DNA from: an uncultured Verrucomicrobia subdivision 3 bacterium
GTDB lineage: Bacteria; Verrucomicrobiota; Verrucomicrobiia; Limisphaerales; UBA11358
NCBI GenBank assembly: GCA_903842235.1
Contig: CAIMLG010000185.1
Span: 1-58,177, forward strand
Reading direction: 5' to 3'
Length of the DNA: 58,177 nucleotides
How positions within the stretch are numbered: position 1 is the stretch's first letter; every line of letters begins with the position of its first letter. The position numbers and the translations under genes are program-made. This document shows positions 33,101-41,757 of this stretch, in pieces. The notes below the pieces were generated by a model. That model saw only the letters and a program-made list of their open reading frames with translations. It was not told the DNA's origin and did not search any database.

Positions 33101-33517
33101 CTGCTGCTGCAATTCTGTCAGCAACGCGGCGAGTTCCGGCGCGAACCCGGCCCTTCGGGCGCTGTTGCGAAACAGTTTCAACTCCCCCTCGTGCCGCCGG
33201 AGCAGGGCGCGCAGCACCATCAAGCGCCCTTCAGCAGACAGTAATTGGGGCGGGGCGACCCGGTGCTGTTCAAAAATGAATTTCGCCAGCCGGTCGAAAG
33301 AAAAAATATTTAGGCGCGTGAAGCCGGCGATCCCGCCCGGGGCGAGCAACTGGCGTTCGAGCTGAAAGGTGGCCTGCTTGGGCGCGAGGAGCAGCAGGGG
33401 CGGGCCCTCCGGCGCGGCGGCCAGCGCGGCGCGAATCTCGGCGAGACAGCGAAACGTCTTGCCGCTGCCGGCGGGGCCGAGGAGAAAGCGCGCTTGCACG
33501 GGGCAATTTTCGCGCAA
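30152..33517 (-). CDS. addB: AddB-type helicase/nuclease subunit
   Basis: This 1121-residue protein resembles AddB, the second nuclease subunit of the AddAB double-strand break repair complex. Walker A, GPAGSGKT with K20, opens the helicase-like part. The C-terminal PD-(D/E)XK nuclease has VVTDYKSGGKKLD (D929, K931) and QLQLLAYL. The iron-sulfur staple is formed by C765 in FAQCPFKFF and by C1091, C1094 and C1100. No addA lies next to it, unlike in most genomes. A four-copy heptamer repeat (32557-32584) lies in frame in a linker near residue 315. The gene is divergent from the phosphohexomutase gene and coupled to msrB. Confidence 0.85.
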   Translation of the reverse strand: MRENCPVQARFLLGPAGSGKTFRCLAEIRAALAAAPEGPPLLLLAPKQATFQLERQLLAPGGIAGFTRLNIFSFDRLAKFIFEQHRVAPPQLLSAEGRLMVLRALLRRHEGELKLFRNSARRAGFAPELAALLTELQQQQFTPARLRTLAANEKMPRALRDKLHDLALLLEKYGDWLRAHTLQDANHLLDLATAALRDSPITFSGLWLDGFAEMTPQELALLTAVVPRCERATLAFCLEAEPLPEASWLSIWSAIGKTFQQCRAQIASRPDVAAVTEILAREPGKNRFPKDSGLAKLEKHWAESPAANPKPFNIQHSTFNISITACANPEAEATFAAREILKFVRRGNRFRDCAVLVRQLEGYHPPLARAFRRYGIPFFLDRRESVAHHPLAELTRNALRTVAFDWRHDDWFAALKAGFSPVAETELDWLENLALETGWRGKKWQAALPEEAAERLRLRLFPPFENFSRALSRAQGQPNGGQLAEAVRALWAELQVERTLERWALAPEASTRQQTVWEQMSAWLDNVALAFPSEAMPVRDWLPVLEAGLANLAVGVIPPALDEVLLGAIDRARNPPLKFALVLGVNEAVFPALPAAPVILTSADRDELERHNVALGGHRFEQIARERYLGYIACTRANEQLAVTFARQGAEGRTLNPSPFIAPLQRIFPDLVLGEFHSNRDWREAEQVNELVEPLIQWAANPAGSADAAVGATLLKLPAIRLLAEKLAALREPAATETLPPARAEKLYGPVLRSSVSRLEEFAQCPFKFFLRSGLRANERKVFELDARERGNYQHDVLKIFHEQVSASGRRWRDLTPPEARELLGRIAAVQWAQFRAGLLRDSPETVFAAGALTGALQDFIEVIVGWMRGQYDFDPAAAELGFGGQEDPAPAWEIALGGGKKLALQGRIDRVDLWRDPAGDTALAVVTDYKSGGKKLDALLVENGIQLQLLAYLGALRQWKNPTETFGATRILPAGAFYVNLRGDFKSGGSRAEVLGDAEAKPLAYRHHGRFDAGALQKFDRRPKVSKGDQFNFRLNQDGHLPSNSTEALPREKFVALVDGVERQLAALGEQIYSGAAAVDPYRKGTQTPCEFCDYRAACRLDEWTHTWRVLRTEKNAEAA
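32557..32584 (-). repeat. Four-copy 7-base tandem repeat inside addB
   Basis: TGTTGAA is repeated four times exactly, preceded by a partial copy. In the addB frame it encodes a FNIQHSTFNI-like segment. Because seven is not a multiple of three, gain or loss of one unit would shift the frame and truncate AddB. Confidence 0.9.
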
Positions 33518-33604
33518 AGCCGCGGCGGCGCAAAGGAATTAATTTACGCGGAAAATTTATTTCTCCGCTGCCCGGCTTCCGCTAACCTCGCCCCGGATTT
33601 GATA

Positions 33605-35086
33605 ATGAAAGTTTCCCTTCAAGAGCTCATGGCGCGCAGCGGCGTGGCGTTCGGCACCAGCGGCGCGCGCGGGCTGGCCACGGCGATGACGGATTCCGTC
33701 TGCTACGCCTACACCCGGGGTTTTCTCCAATACCTGGAAGCCAGCGGCGAACTCACCCGCGCCGGCGAAGGGGTCGCCGTGGGCGGCGATTTCCGGCCCA
33801 GCACCGACCGCGTGCTGACCGCCGTCTGCCGCGCCGCCACCGACCTGGGCTATCGCGCCGTGAACTGCGGCAAGGTGCCATCGCCGGCGGTCGCGCTGTT
33901 CGGCTTGGAAAACAAAGTGCCGGCGATCATGGTCACCGGCAGTCACATTCCCGCCGACCGCAACGGCATCAAGTTCAACAAGGTCACCGGCGAAGTACTC
34001 AAGGAAGATGAACGCGGCATGAGCCGCCATATCGTGGAACTCGACGACACTCTTTTTGGCGCGGATGGAAATTTTGCGCCGCCAGTCGCCGCGCCCGACA
34101 TTTCGCCCGTCGCCGGCGAAAACTACGTCAGGCGCTATCTGAACTTTTTTGCGCCCGACGCCTTGCAAGGCGTGCGCGTGGGCGTCTATCAGCATTCCGC
34201 CGTCGGGCGCGATGTGCTGGTGAAAATCCTGTCGCACCTCGGCGCGGAAGTCACCCCGCTGGGCCGCTCCGACCAGTTCATTCCCGTGGACACTGAGGCC
34301 ATCCGGCCCGAGGACGTGCAGCTCGCCGCCGCCTGGGCCGCCACCGGCAAATATGACGCCATCATCTCCGCCGACGGCGACAGCGACCGGCCGCTGGTCA
34401 GCGACGAGCGCGGGAACTGGCTGCGCGGCGACGTGGCGGGCATTCTTTGTGCGAAATTCCTCGACGCCGATTCCATCAGCACGCCCGTGAGCTGCAACAC
34501 CGCCGTGGAAAAATGCGGCTGGTTCAAGGAAATCCGCCGCACGCGCATCGGCTCGCCGTTCGTGATCGCCTCCATGCTGCAAGCCACGGCCGCCGGTGCG
34601 AAACGCGCGGTCGGCTACGAGGCCAACGGCGGCTTCCTGCTGAACTCCGACCTCGTGACCGGTGGAAAAACCCTCCGCGCCCTGCCCACGCGCGACGCGG
34701 TGATTGTGCTGCTCGGCATTTTGCTGCTGGCCAAGGCGCAGCATAAAACCATCTCCGCGCTCGCCGCCACGTTGCCGGCGCGGTTTACCGCCAGCGACCG
34801 GTTGAAGAACTTCGCCACGGAAAAGAGCCTGGCGATACTGGCCCGGTTCAGCTGCGGTTCCGAACCGGCGGACAAAGCCGCCGTCGAGACCCTGTTCGGT
34901 TCCATCTGCGGTTCCGTCGTCAGCCTCAATCGCACGGACGGCTTGCGCATCACCTTCGCCAACGGGGAAGTCATCCACCTGCGTCCGTCCGGCAACGCGC
35001 CGGAGTTCCGCTGTTACACCGAAGCCGCGACCGCTGGGCGGGCGAGGGAAATCGCCAGCCAGGTGCTGACCTTGGTGGCGCGTTAA
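33605..35086 (+). CDS. Phosphoglucomutase/phosphomannomutase
   Basis: This 493-residue alpha-D-phosphohexomutase moves phosphate between C1 and C6 of a hexose. The phosphoserine is S113 in TGSHIPADRNG (the usual T-X-S-H-N-P, with Ile for Asn). The metal loop is DGDSDR (257-262), the sugar-binding loop YEANGGF, and the phosphate-binding loop RPSGNAPEFR. The ATG at 33605 fits the FGTSGARG opening. It may feed sugar nucleotides for surface polysaccharide. PMM, PGM or a dual specificity cannot be decided by eye. Confidence 0.9.
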   Translation: MKVSLQELMARSGVAFGTSGARGLATAMTDSVCYAYTRGFLQYLEASGELTRAGEGVAVGGDFRPSTDRVLTAVCRAATDLGYRAVNCGKVPSPAVALFGLENKVPAIMVTGSHIPADRNGIKFNKVTGEVLKEDERGMSRHIVELDDTLFGADGNFAPPVAAPDISPVAGENYVRRYLNFFAPDALQGVRVGVYQHSAVGRDVLVKILSHLGAEVTPLGRSDQFIPVDTEAIRPEDVQLAAAWAATGKYDAIISADGDSDRPLVSDERGNWLRGDVAGILCAKFLDADSISTPVSCNTAVEKCGWFKEIRRTRIGSPFVIASMLQATAAGAKRAVGYEANGGFLLNSDLVTGGKTLRALPTRDAVIVLLGILLLAKAQHKTISALAATLPARFTASDRLKNFATEKSLAILARFSCGSEPADKAAVETLFGSICGSVVSLNRTDGLRITFANGEVIHLRPSGNAPEFRCYTEAATAGRAREIASQVLTLVAR

Positions 35087-35225
35087 GCTTCAGGTTTGTT
35101 GGCCATTTGTATCGTGGAAAATTTAAAGAAGCACGCTGGGGCGGGGGGCGGTGCCTCACAAAGCAAAAGCCCGGGCGGGATTACATAAGAAAAACAGGGC
35201 CGGCGTAGAAATATTCATCAACAGC

Positions 35226-36338
35226 ATGAACAACAACAAACTCGGCACCAAGCCGCATTATCAAATCTTAGATGGACTTCGGGGTGTAGCCGCTATTTTT
35301 GTGGTGTTTTTTCACCTGGTCGAGCCGCTTTCCACCAGCCACCTGAACAATGTGGTAAACCATGGTTACCTGGCCGTTGATTTTTTCTTTCTCCTGTCCG
35401 GCTATGTCATTGGTTATGCTTACGACGACCGGTGGAACAAATTAACCATTGGCGGCTTCCTTCGGCGCCGGTTCGAGCGGCTGCAACCCCTCGTGGTCTT
35501 GGGCATGACGCTTGGCGCCATCGGCTTTTACTTTACCGACTCAACTATCTGGCCGCAGATCCATGCCGTTCCGGCATGGAAGCTGATCGTCGTGATGCTG
35601 ATAGGCTATACAATTTTGCCCATACCCCTTTCCATGGATATCCGCGGCTGGCAAGAAATGCATCCGCTCAACAGTGTCGGCTGGTCATTATTTTTTGAGT
35701 ATATCGCGAATATTCTCTACGCGCTGGGTCTAAGGAAATTATCTAACAAAGCCTTGGCTTGTTTTGTATTCGTCACCGGCGCAGTGCTTTTGCATTTTGC
35801 GGTCACCAATCCGAACGGAGACGTCACCGGTGGCTGGACCCTGAATGTCGAACATATGCGGGTTGGGATAACGCGCACCTTGTTCCCATTTTTTGCCGGT
35901 TTGCTTTTATCGCGGGTATCGCGGCCAGCCGCCATTAAAAATGCTTTCCTGTGGTGCAGTCTGCTGGTGGTGGTGGTTTTGTTGATGCCAAGAATCGGCG
36001 GTGCAACCCATCTCTGGCTGAATGGTTTGTTCGAAGCTTTTTGCATCATCATTGTCTTTCCCCTGATTGTCTATCTCGGTGCCAGCGGGGTGGTGCGTGG
36101 TCAAACGGAAGACAGGATTTGCAAGTTCCTCGGCAATCTTTCCTATCCCTTATACATGACGCATTATGTGCTGGTCTATTTTTACGTGGCCTGGGTAAGC
36201 AATCACAGCGGGATTACCTTACGGCAAGCTTGGCCCCATGCGCTGCTCACCTTTTCAGGAACCATCGTGCTGGCGTATGCGAGTTCAAAGTTGTTCGATG
36301 AACCGGTCAGAGCCTGGTTGCGAAAAAAGCTGAAATAG
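35226..36338 (+). CDS. Acyltransferase family 3 (OafA/YrhL-like)
   Basis: This 370-residue integral membrane acyltransferase has about ten helices and probably O-acetylates a surface polysaccharide. The family signature QILDGLRGVAAIFVVFFHL holds the catalytic histidine, and a conserved arginine pair (RRRFERL) sits after the second helix. The C-terminal soluble domain of some OafA proteins is missing. Two 60-base samples read about 50% GC, against about 70% in a sample of the phosphohexomutase gene just upstream, so it may have been acquired. The ATG at 35226 was chosen to start near the DGLRG motif. Confidence 0.88.
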   Translation: MNNNKLGTKPHYQILDGLRGVAAIFVVFFHLVEPLSTSHLNNVVNHGYLAVDFFFLLSGYVIGYAYDDRWNKLTIGGFLRRRFERLQPLVVLGMTLGAIGFYFTDSTIWPQIHAVPAWKLIVVMLIGYTILPIPLSMDIRGWQEMHPLNSVGWSLFFEYIANILYALGLRKLSNKALACFVFVTGAVLLHFAVTNPNGDVTGGWTLNVEHMRVGITRTLFPFFAGLLLSRVSRPAAIKNAFLWCSLLVVVVLLMPRIGGATHLWLNGLFEAFCIIIVFPLIVYLGASGVVRGQTEDRICKFLGNLSYPLYMTHYVLVYFYVAWVSNHSGITLRQAWPHALLTFSGTIVLAYASSKLFDEPVRAWLRKKLK

Positions 36339-36365
36339 CGAAACGGATTAAGCCTCCCAACGGTC

Positions 36366-36455
36366 AGGAAATTGGGACAGAGCGGCAGCTCTGCCCTACC
36401 AAATTTAAGGCAGGGCGGCGCGGCGGCGCCGCCATGGGTGGCTACGCCATTTCCT
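36366..36455. repeat. Short inverted repeat between converging genes
   Basis: AGGAAAT (36366-36372) pairs with ATTTCCT (36449-36455). Inside are CAGAGC-GGCA-GCTCTG and a GC-rich GGCGGC palindrome. It ends at the stop codon of the GH127 gene. The sequence up to CCCTACC resembles the GGTAGGGA element at 15763-15904. It may act as a barrier to transcription from both sides. Confidence 0.4.
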
Positions 36456-38880
36456 AGTAAAACCGGTAATTGGGAAAACGCGCGGGATCGGAAGTGATCT
36501 TCAGGCTGAACACCGGTCCCGCCGTCTGGCCCGGCTGCGCCTGGAATTTCACCGCGATGGTTTCGCGGTTGGTGACGAGCGCCTCCGGCAATTCGTAGGT
36601 CGCCTCAAAGTAAGTCAGCGGGTGGCACTGGAAGAGCTTTTCCGTCTTCAGCCACTGCCCGCCCGCCTGCACCTCGAAGACGCAGTTCCGGTCTGAATCG
36701 CCCCAGTAGGTTACGACGAGATATTGCCGGGGCTGGTTGGGGACGAGCTTTAGTTCATAGCTGAACCACCCGCCATTCGTCGCCGCCCGGCTGTAGCGGT
36801 TGGCCTCCCAGAAATTGCGGGTGTCGTTAATCGTCGTGCGCCGCAGATTATCACCGGCCAGGTGGTGGCGAGTTTCGTCCGCTTCGGAAGCCGCGTTGAT
36901 TTCGTCGCTCACCACCTTTGCCCGAAGGGCAAATTCCGCCGGCGAATACAGCTTCCAATAGAGGTTATACCGTTCGTGATGCGTCTGGAAATACGGCCGC
37001 AAGCTCACGTCGCGCGGCTTTCCCTCCAACTGCCCGGCGTTATGGGTGAGGAAGTGCAAGGGATCATCGCCCGCCGGTTGAATCCACGAGGCGAGATCCA
37101 CCTTGTCCGCCACCAGCGTCGGAATGTCATCCGTGGGCGGCACCCAGTCCCGGTATTTCCCCGCCAGGCGGACCAAGTCGCCATCGGGCGGCAACCGGTC
37201 CTTGCCCAATTCACCGGCGAGCGCCAGCGGCCCATGAAAGAGCGTCGCGGCGTAAGGATCGTCCGGCGCGGGTTCCATCCGGAAGCCCTGCGGCAGTTCG
37301 AGCTTGATGCGATCGCCCGTTTTCCACGCGGCCGAGAGGCGAATAAGCCCGCCCGGCTGCGCATCCACCGGCACGCGCTGGTCATTGATCCACGCCCGGA
37401 CCGGGGCTTTGACCCAAGTGGGATAGCGCACGTAGATCTGCTGGTCGAACGAGCCGTTCGCCAGCACGGTGAGGTTCACGAGGTCGGCCTCGGGAAACCG
37501 CGTTGCCAGCGCCAGCTTCAGGCCCTTCTCCGGCCAGGTCAGCGTGGCGGGAATGAACAGGTTCACCAGCACGTCCTTGTGGTTATGGAAAAAGATCGCC
37601 TCGCCATATTTGGAATGATTTTCCATGCCGGTGCCCACGCAGCACCAGACGCCTTCCAGGTCAAACCGCTTGCTGTAGGACTTGAACCCGCCGGGCATGA
37701 GCGAGGTGTAATACGTCACGCCGCCGCTGTCCGGGTCCTGCGAGGCGAGAATGTGGTTGTAGAGCGCGCGCTCGAAATACTCCAGGCAGCGCAGCGAGCC
37801 GCTGGTTTCAAACTCCTGCAGCGAAACCTTGAGGAGGTTGTAGGTGTTGCAGGTCTCGCAGGCGGTGAAGCCGAGGCGCTTGGTGGTTTCGCCGGGGCGC
37901 CCAAACCGCTCGTAGCGGCTGTTGCCGCCAATGCAGGTGGTGTGGTCGCGATAGACGACGTCGAGAAAGTTGCGCGTGGCCAGGTCGCTGACCGGGTCGC
38001 CGGCCAGCTGGAACTGCCGGGCCGTGCCGACGAACGTGGGGATCTGCATGTTGGCGTGCCGGCCATCGAGCACGTCCTTGCCGTCCGCCAGGTTCAGAAT
38101 CACCTTCTGATGATTGAACTTCCGGGAAACCTCCAGATAGCGCCGGTCGCCCGTGACGGCATAGAGATCGGCGAACACTTCGTTCATGCCGCCGTGCTCA
38201 ATGTCCAGCAGGTCGTCAAACAGATCGGGATTCGCCTTCAGCACGAACCGGGTGACCGGTTCGGCGGCGGCAATCCACAGGTCGAGCGCCGCGCGGTTGC
38301 CGCAATAAAGATAAGCATCCCGCAATCCCGCATGCCACTTGTGGACGCCGTAAAAGAAATTTCCCGGGCCGCCCCACGGATAGCCGGCTTCGTCCGGCTT
38401 ATTCAGCTCCAGCTGGCCAGCCAGGATTTTTTGAAAAGCCTCATCCTGCCGCCGGTTCTGGAGGCCGCGGCCGGCGGCCGACGCCTGCTGGAGCTGCTCG
38501 ACCAAATAGTTCACCCGTTCCAACAAACGCGGATCGCCGGTCTGGGCATACATCAGCGAGGTGCCGGAAAGGAAATGCCCCAACTCGCCGGGCCGCGTCC
38601 CCGCCGGCTGGTCCGAACCGGGATAAGGTCCGGACGGCGCGGCGTTGGGGTCGCGGAAGCGCGCGAGCATGCGGTTAAGGTCCATATCCAGCAGGTATTG
38701 CTGGGAATTGGTCATGGCCCGGTAAAACGGGCTGCCGGGCGTGAGCCGGACCTGTGCCAGCGGAAAGGTCAGCCACCGCTTGGGCGTGGCAGGCACCACC
38801 ACCGTGCGATCGTCAATTTCACCGGCGAACGCAAACAGGCCGGCCACCAGCAACAAGCAACAAGCCAGGGGGAATTTCAT
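36454..38880 (-). CDS. GH127-type beta-L-arabinofuranosidase
   Basis: This 808-residue protein has a signal peptide (MKFPLACCLLLVAGLFAFA) and an (alpha/alpha)6-barrel glycoside hydrolase domain. GH127 enzymes cleave terminal beta-L-arabinofuranose from plant glycans and use a zinc-bound cysteine nucleophile. The motif E342-T-C344 and the pair C413-C414 in VWCCVGTGMENH match the zinc ligands E338, C340, C417 and C418 of Bifidobacterium HypBA1 closely. The C-terminal 150 residues are beta-rich. The export signal places activity in the periplasm or outside. No susC/susD or other arabinan genes are near. Confidence 0.88.
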   Translation of the reverse strand: MKFPLACCLLLVAGLFAFAGEIDDRTVVVPATPKRWLTFPLAQVRLTPGSPFYRAMTNSQQYLLDMDLNRMLARFRDPNAAPSGPYPGSDQPAGTRPGELGHFLSGTSLMYAQTGDPRLLERVNYLVEQLQQASAAGRGLQNRRQDEAFQKILAGQLELNKPDEAGYPWGGPGNFFYGVHKWHAGLRDAYLYCGNRAALDLWIAAAEPVTRFVLKANPDLFDDLLDIEHGGMNEVFADLYAVTGDRRYLEVSRKFNHQKVILNLADGKDVLDGRHANMQIPTFVGTARQFQLAGDPVSDLATRNFLDVVYRDHTTCIGGNSRYERFGRPGETTKRLGFTACETCNTYNLLKVSLQEFETSGSLRCLEYFERALYNHILASQDPDSGGVTYYTSLMPGGFKSYSKRFDLEGVWCCVGTGMENHSKYGEAIFFHNHKDVLVNLFIPATLTWPEKGLKLALATRFPEADLVNLTVLANGSFDQQIYVRYPTWVKAPVRAWINDQRVPVDAQPGGLIRLSAAWKTGDRIKLELPQGFRMEPAPDDPYAATLFHGPLALAGELGKDRLPPDGDLVRLAGKYRDWVPPTDDIPTLVADKVDLASWIQPAGDDPLHFLTHNAGQLEGKPRDVSLRPYFQTHHERYNLYWKLYSPAEFALRAKVVSDEINAASEADETRHHLAGDNLRRTTINDTRNFWEANRYSRAATNGGWFSYELKLVPNQPRQYLVVTYWGDSDRNCVFEVQAGGQWLKTEKLFQCHPLTYFEATYELPEALVTNRETIAVKFQAQPGQTAGPVFSLKITSDPARFPNYRFY

Positions 38881-38976
38881 AAGGTCGAAAGTTTGGAACA
38901 GCCGGCCCCGGGGGGCAAGCCCTGGCTGGCGGCCATAACTTCCACGGGCTGGATATCCTCGGTTTGCCGCCTGATT

Positions 38977-40536
38977 TCAATGTCCACCTGGCGGCAGCTT
39001 GGCCGGCGGCACCACGCGTTTGAAGAGGAAAATCAGCGGGGCGACGGCCACAGCCAGAACGCCAAAGATGAAGAAGTTGTCCACAAACGCCCACAGGTGC
39101 GCCTGCTGGTCGAGCAGGCCCTGAACGGCGGCGTAGGCTTGATGCGTGGCGGTGGCCGGGTCGGCATGGCGCGCGAACAACTGTTTTGCCCCGGCCAGTT
39201 GCTGCCGATACGCCGGGTTATCGGGCGCCAGGTGGCCGACCATCAGGGCCTGGTGTTTTTGGGCGCCGCGCGCCAGCATGGTGGTGACAAACGCGATGCC
39301 GATGCTGCCGCCGAGGTTGCGCATGAGGTTGAAGAGCCCGCTGGCGTTGCCAATCTGGCGCTGGCCCAATTGGCTCATGGTCATGGCCGTCAGCGGCACG
39401 AAGATGAAGCTGATGGCGATGCCGTTGACCACGCTGGGCCAGATGACATTGATGCGGCCGACCTGCAAATTCACCCCGGCCAGCATGAAGGAAGACACGG
39501 CCAGCAGCGTGAAGCCGCAGAGCAGCATCCATTTGCCCGAGATTTTTCCCACCAGCCGGCCGACGACGATGGTGGTGAAAAAGGCCGCAATGCCGCGGGG
39601 CGAGAGCGCATAGCCGCTTTGCAATGCGGGATAGCCCATGAGCGTTTGCAGGAACAGCGGGATCTGCGCGGTGGTGCCGTAAAGAATCGCGCCCAGCGTG
39701 GTCATCAGGATCAGGCCGACGGTGAAGTTACGGTATTGGAACACGCGCAAATCCACCAGCGGATGCTGGGTTTTGAATTCCCAATAAATAAACCCCGCGA
39801 ACGACAGCAGGGAAATCGCCGTGAACCACCGCACCCATTCCGCGCCAAACCAGTCGGCTTCCTGCCCCTTGTCCAGCAGCACTTGCAGGGTGGCCAGCCA
39901 GACGGTCAGCAGCGCAAAGCCGATGTAGTCAATCGTCGCCTTCGCGTTGCGCTGGATGTAGGGCGGGTCTTCCACCAGCCATTCCGCCATGAGCACTGCA
40001 ATGACGCCCACCGGCAGGTTGATGAAGAAAATCCAGTGCCAGGAATAGTTGTCCGTGATCCAGCCGCCGAGCGTCGGCCCGAGGATCGGCGCCACCACCA
40101 CGCCCATCGCAAACAGGGCCATGGCTGCGCCGCGCTTGGCGGGCGGGAAACTTTCCAGCATGACGGATTGCGCGATGGGCACCATCGCTCCGCCGCCGAT
40201 GCCCTGCAAAATCCGCGCGCCGATGAGCGTCGGCAGGCTCCAGGCCAGCCCGCACAGCGCCGAGGCGACCGTGAACATCACGATGCAGGCAATGAAGAGG
40301 CGCTTGCGGCCGAAATGGTTGGCCAGCCAGCCGGTGGTGGGGAGCACAATGGCATTGGCCACCAGATAACTGGTGAGCACCCAGGTGGCTTCCTCCGGCG
40401 TGGCGGACAGGCTGCCGGCGATGTGCGGCAGCGCGATGTTGGCGATGGACGTGTCCAGCACCTCCATGAACGTGGCCAGCATCACGCCCACGGCGATGAG
40501 CCACGGGCTGTGACGCGGATGCCATTCCTGCTGCAT
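38977..40536 (-). CDS. emrB: DHA2 family MFS efflux transporter (EmrB-like)
   Basis: This 519-residue drug:H+ antiporter has about 14 membrane helices. Motif C (GPTLGGWITD), LDTSIANIALPHIAGSL in helix 1 and GWLANHFGRKRLF in the first cytoplasmic loop are diagnostic for EmrB/QacA. It exports hydrophobic compounds together with an adaptor of the EmrA type, encoded six bases upstream in the same operon. It is the last gene of the five-gene leftward cluster. A TolC-like outer-membrane channel must come from elsewhere. Confidence 0.9.
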   Translation of the reverse strand: MQQEWHPRHSPWLIAVGVMLATFMEVLDTSIANIALPHIAGSLSATPEEATWVLTSYLVANAIVLPTTGWLANHFGRKRLFIACIVMFTVASALCGLAWSLPTLIGARILQGIGGGAMVPIAQSVMLESFPPAKRGAAMALFAMGVVVAPILGPTLGGWITDNYSWHWIFFINLPVGVIAVLMAEWLVEDPPYIQRNAKATIDYIGFALLTVWLATLQVLLDKGQEADWFGAEWVRWFTAISLLSFAGFIYWEFKTQHPLVDLRVFQYRNFTVGLILMTTLGAILYGTTAQIPLFLQTLMGYPALQSGYALSPRGIAAFFTTIVVGRLVGKISGKWMLLCGFTLLAVSSFMLAGVNLQVGRINVIWPSVVNGIAISFIFVPLTAMTMSQLGQRQIGNASGLFNLMRNLGGSIGIAFVTTMLARGAQKHQALMVGHLAPDNPAYRQQLAGAKQLFARHADPATATHQAYAAVQGLLDQQAHLWAFVDNFFIFGVLAVAVAPLIFLFKRVVPPAKLPPGGH

Positions 40537-40542
40537 GGAAAT

Positions 40543-41757
40543 TTATTTCGCGGCCGCGTTCCGACCGGCGAGGCGCTGGAAGCTGAAAGCGGAAACCATC
40601 GCCAGCGCAACGGCGAGCAAGGCGATGACGGCCGCCGGCAAGGTGAACCGGCTCACCTGCACGCTCGGCACGACGGATAGGCCCGGGCCGAACACGTGGT
40701 CGGTGGGAAGTGGTTCATCAAACACGATTTTCACCGGCACGCGCTGGACGACTTTCACAAAATTGCCGGTGGCATTTTCCGGCGGCAATAGGCTGAACGC
40801 CGCGCCGCTGCCGGCCTGAAGGCTGTCCACATGGGCGCGGAACGAGCGGCCGCCGAGCGCGTCGATCTCCACGGTCACCGGCTGGCCGGGCGCCATTTTT
40901 TCCAACTGCGATTCCTTGAAGTTGGCCACGACCCACACTTCGGCGGGCACGAGGGACAGAATTTGCTGGCCGGCTTGGAGATAATCGCCGGCCTCGACGG
41001 CTTTGCGGGTCACCCGGCCGTCACAGGGTGCCAGGATTTTGGTGTAGGAGAAATTCTGCCGGGCCACTGCGATGTTGGTTTGCGCCTCGTGCCATTGCGC
41101 CTGCACCGTGCCGGCCTGCGCCCATGCGGCGTCCAGCATGCGATGGGCTTCGTCCACCCGGGAGCTGGCTTCAAGGACGGCTTCCTGGTCGGATTTCAAA
41201 TCCGCCTGCGCCTTGGCGATCGCGGCCTGCTCGGCGTCCATTTCCGCCGATGAAATGGTATTCTGCTTCCGCAATTCGGTGGCGCGGTCAAAATCCGCCT
41301 GCGCCTGCTTCACGGTCGCCTCACTGGCGGCCACCTTGGCCTTGGCCTTGCGGGCGGTGGCCTCGGCGGTGGTGACTTTCACCTGGGTCAATTGCCAGCC
41401 CGCCAGCATGGTTTGGTAGCTGGCCTGCTGCGCTTCGGCCGCGCCTTCCTTTTGCGCGACGACCAGGCTGTAATCCGCCGGGTCAATTTCCACGAGCAGC
41501 TCATTTGAGCGCACCAGCTGGTTGTCGTTCACCGGCACGGCGGCCACCGCCCCGGCAATCCGGGGGGAAACACTCACGATGCGCGCGGCGATGAAGGCAT
41601 CGTCGGTGGCTTCGTGGGTCAGCGTCGTCACCAGATAGCGGAGGCCCAGATACAGCAGCCCGGCCAGGGCCAGGGCGGCGGGCCCAAGGACCAGCGGCGA
41701 GGTTAATTTCGCCGACGGGGCCGGCGCGGCGGCGGGGGTGGTGGGTTGCTCATTCAT
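40543..41757 (-). CDS. emrA: EmrA/HlyD-type membrane fusion protein
   Basis: This 404-residue adaptor has one N-terminal helix (PLVLGPAALALAGLLYLGL) and a periplasmic barrel with lipoyl halves (VSPRIAGAVAAVPV and ILAPCDGRVTRKAVEAGD). A long coiled coil of Ala/Gln/Lys-rich sequence runs at about 100-220. It would link the EmrB-like pump to an outer-membrane channel. Unusually, a second C-terminal hydrophobic stretch (LPAAVIALLAVALAMVSAF) follows the barrel. Its start overlaps the end of the RND pump gene by eight bases. Confidence 0.88.
   Translation of the reverse strand: MNEQPTTPAAAPAPSAKLTSPLVLGPAALALAGLLYLGLRYLVTTLTHEATDDAFIAARIVSVSPRIAGAVAAVPVNDNQLVRSNELLVEIDPADYSLVVAQKEGAAEAQQASYQTMLAGWQLTQVKVTTAEATARKAKAKVAASEATVKQAQADFDRATELRKQNTISSAEMDAEQAAIAKAQADLKSDQEAVLEASSRVDEAHRMLDAAWAQAGTVQAQWHEAQTNIAVARQNFSYTKILAPCDGRVTRKAVEAGDYLQAGQQILSLVPAEVWVVANFKESQLEKMAPGQPVTVEIDALGGRSFRAHVDSLQAGSGAAFSLLPPENATGNFVKVVQRVPVKIVFDEPLPTDHVFGPGLSVVPSVQVSRFTLPAAVIALLAVALAMVSAFSFQRLAGRNAAAK

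Noticed and set aside
36862-40680. 1272-residue open frame on the plus strand
   Set aside because: It runs antisense across the GH127 and MFS genes and the gap between them; it has no domain, and real genes occupy the other strand.
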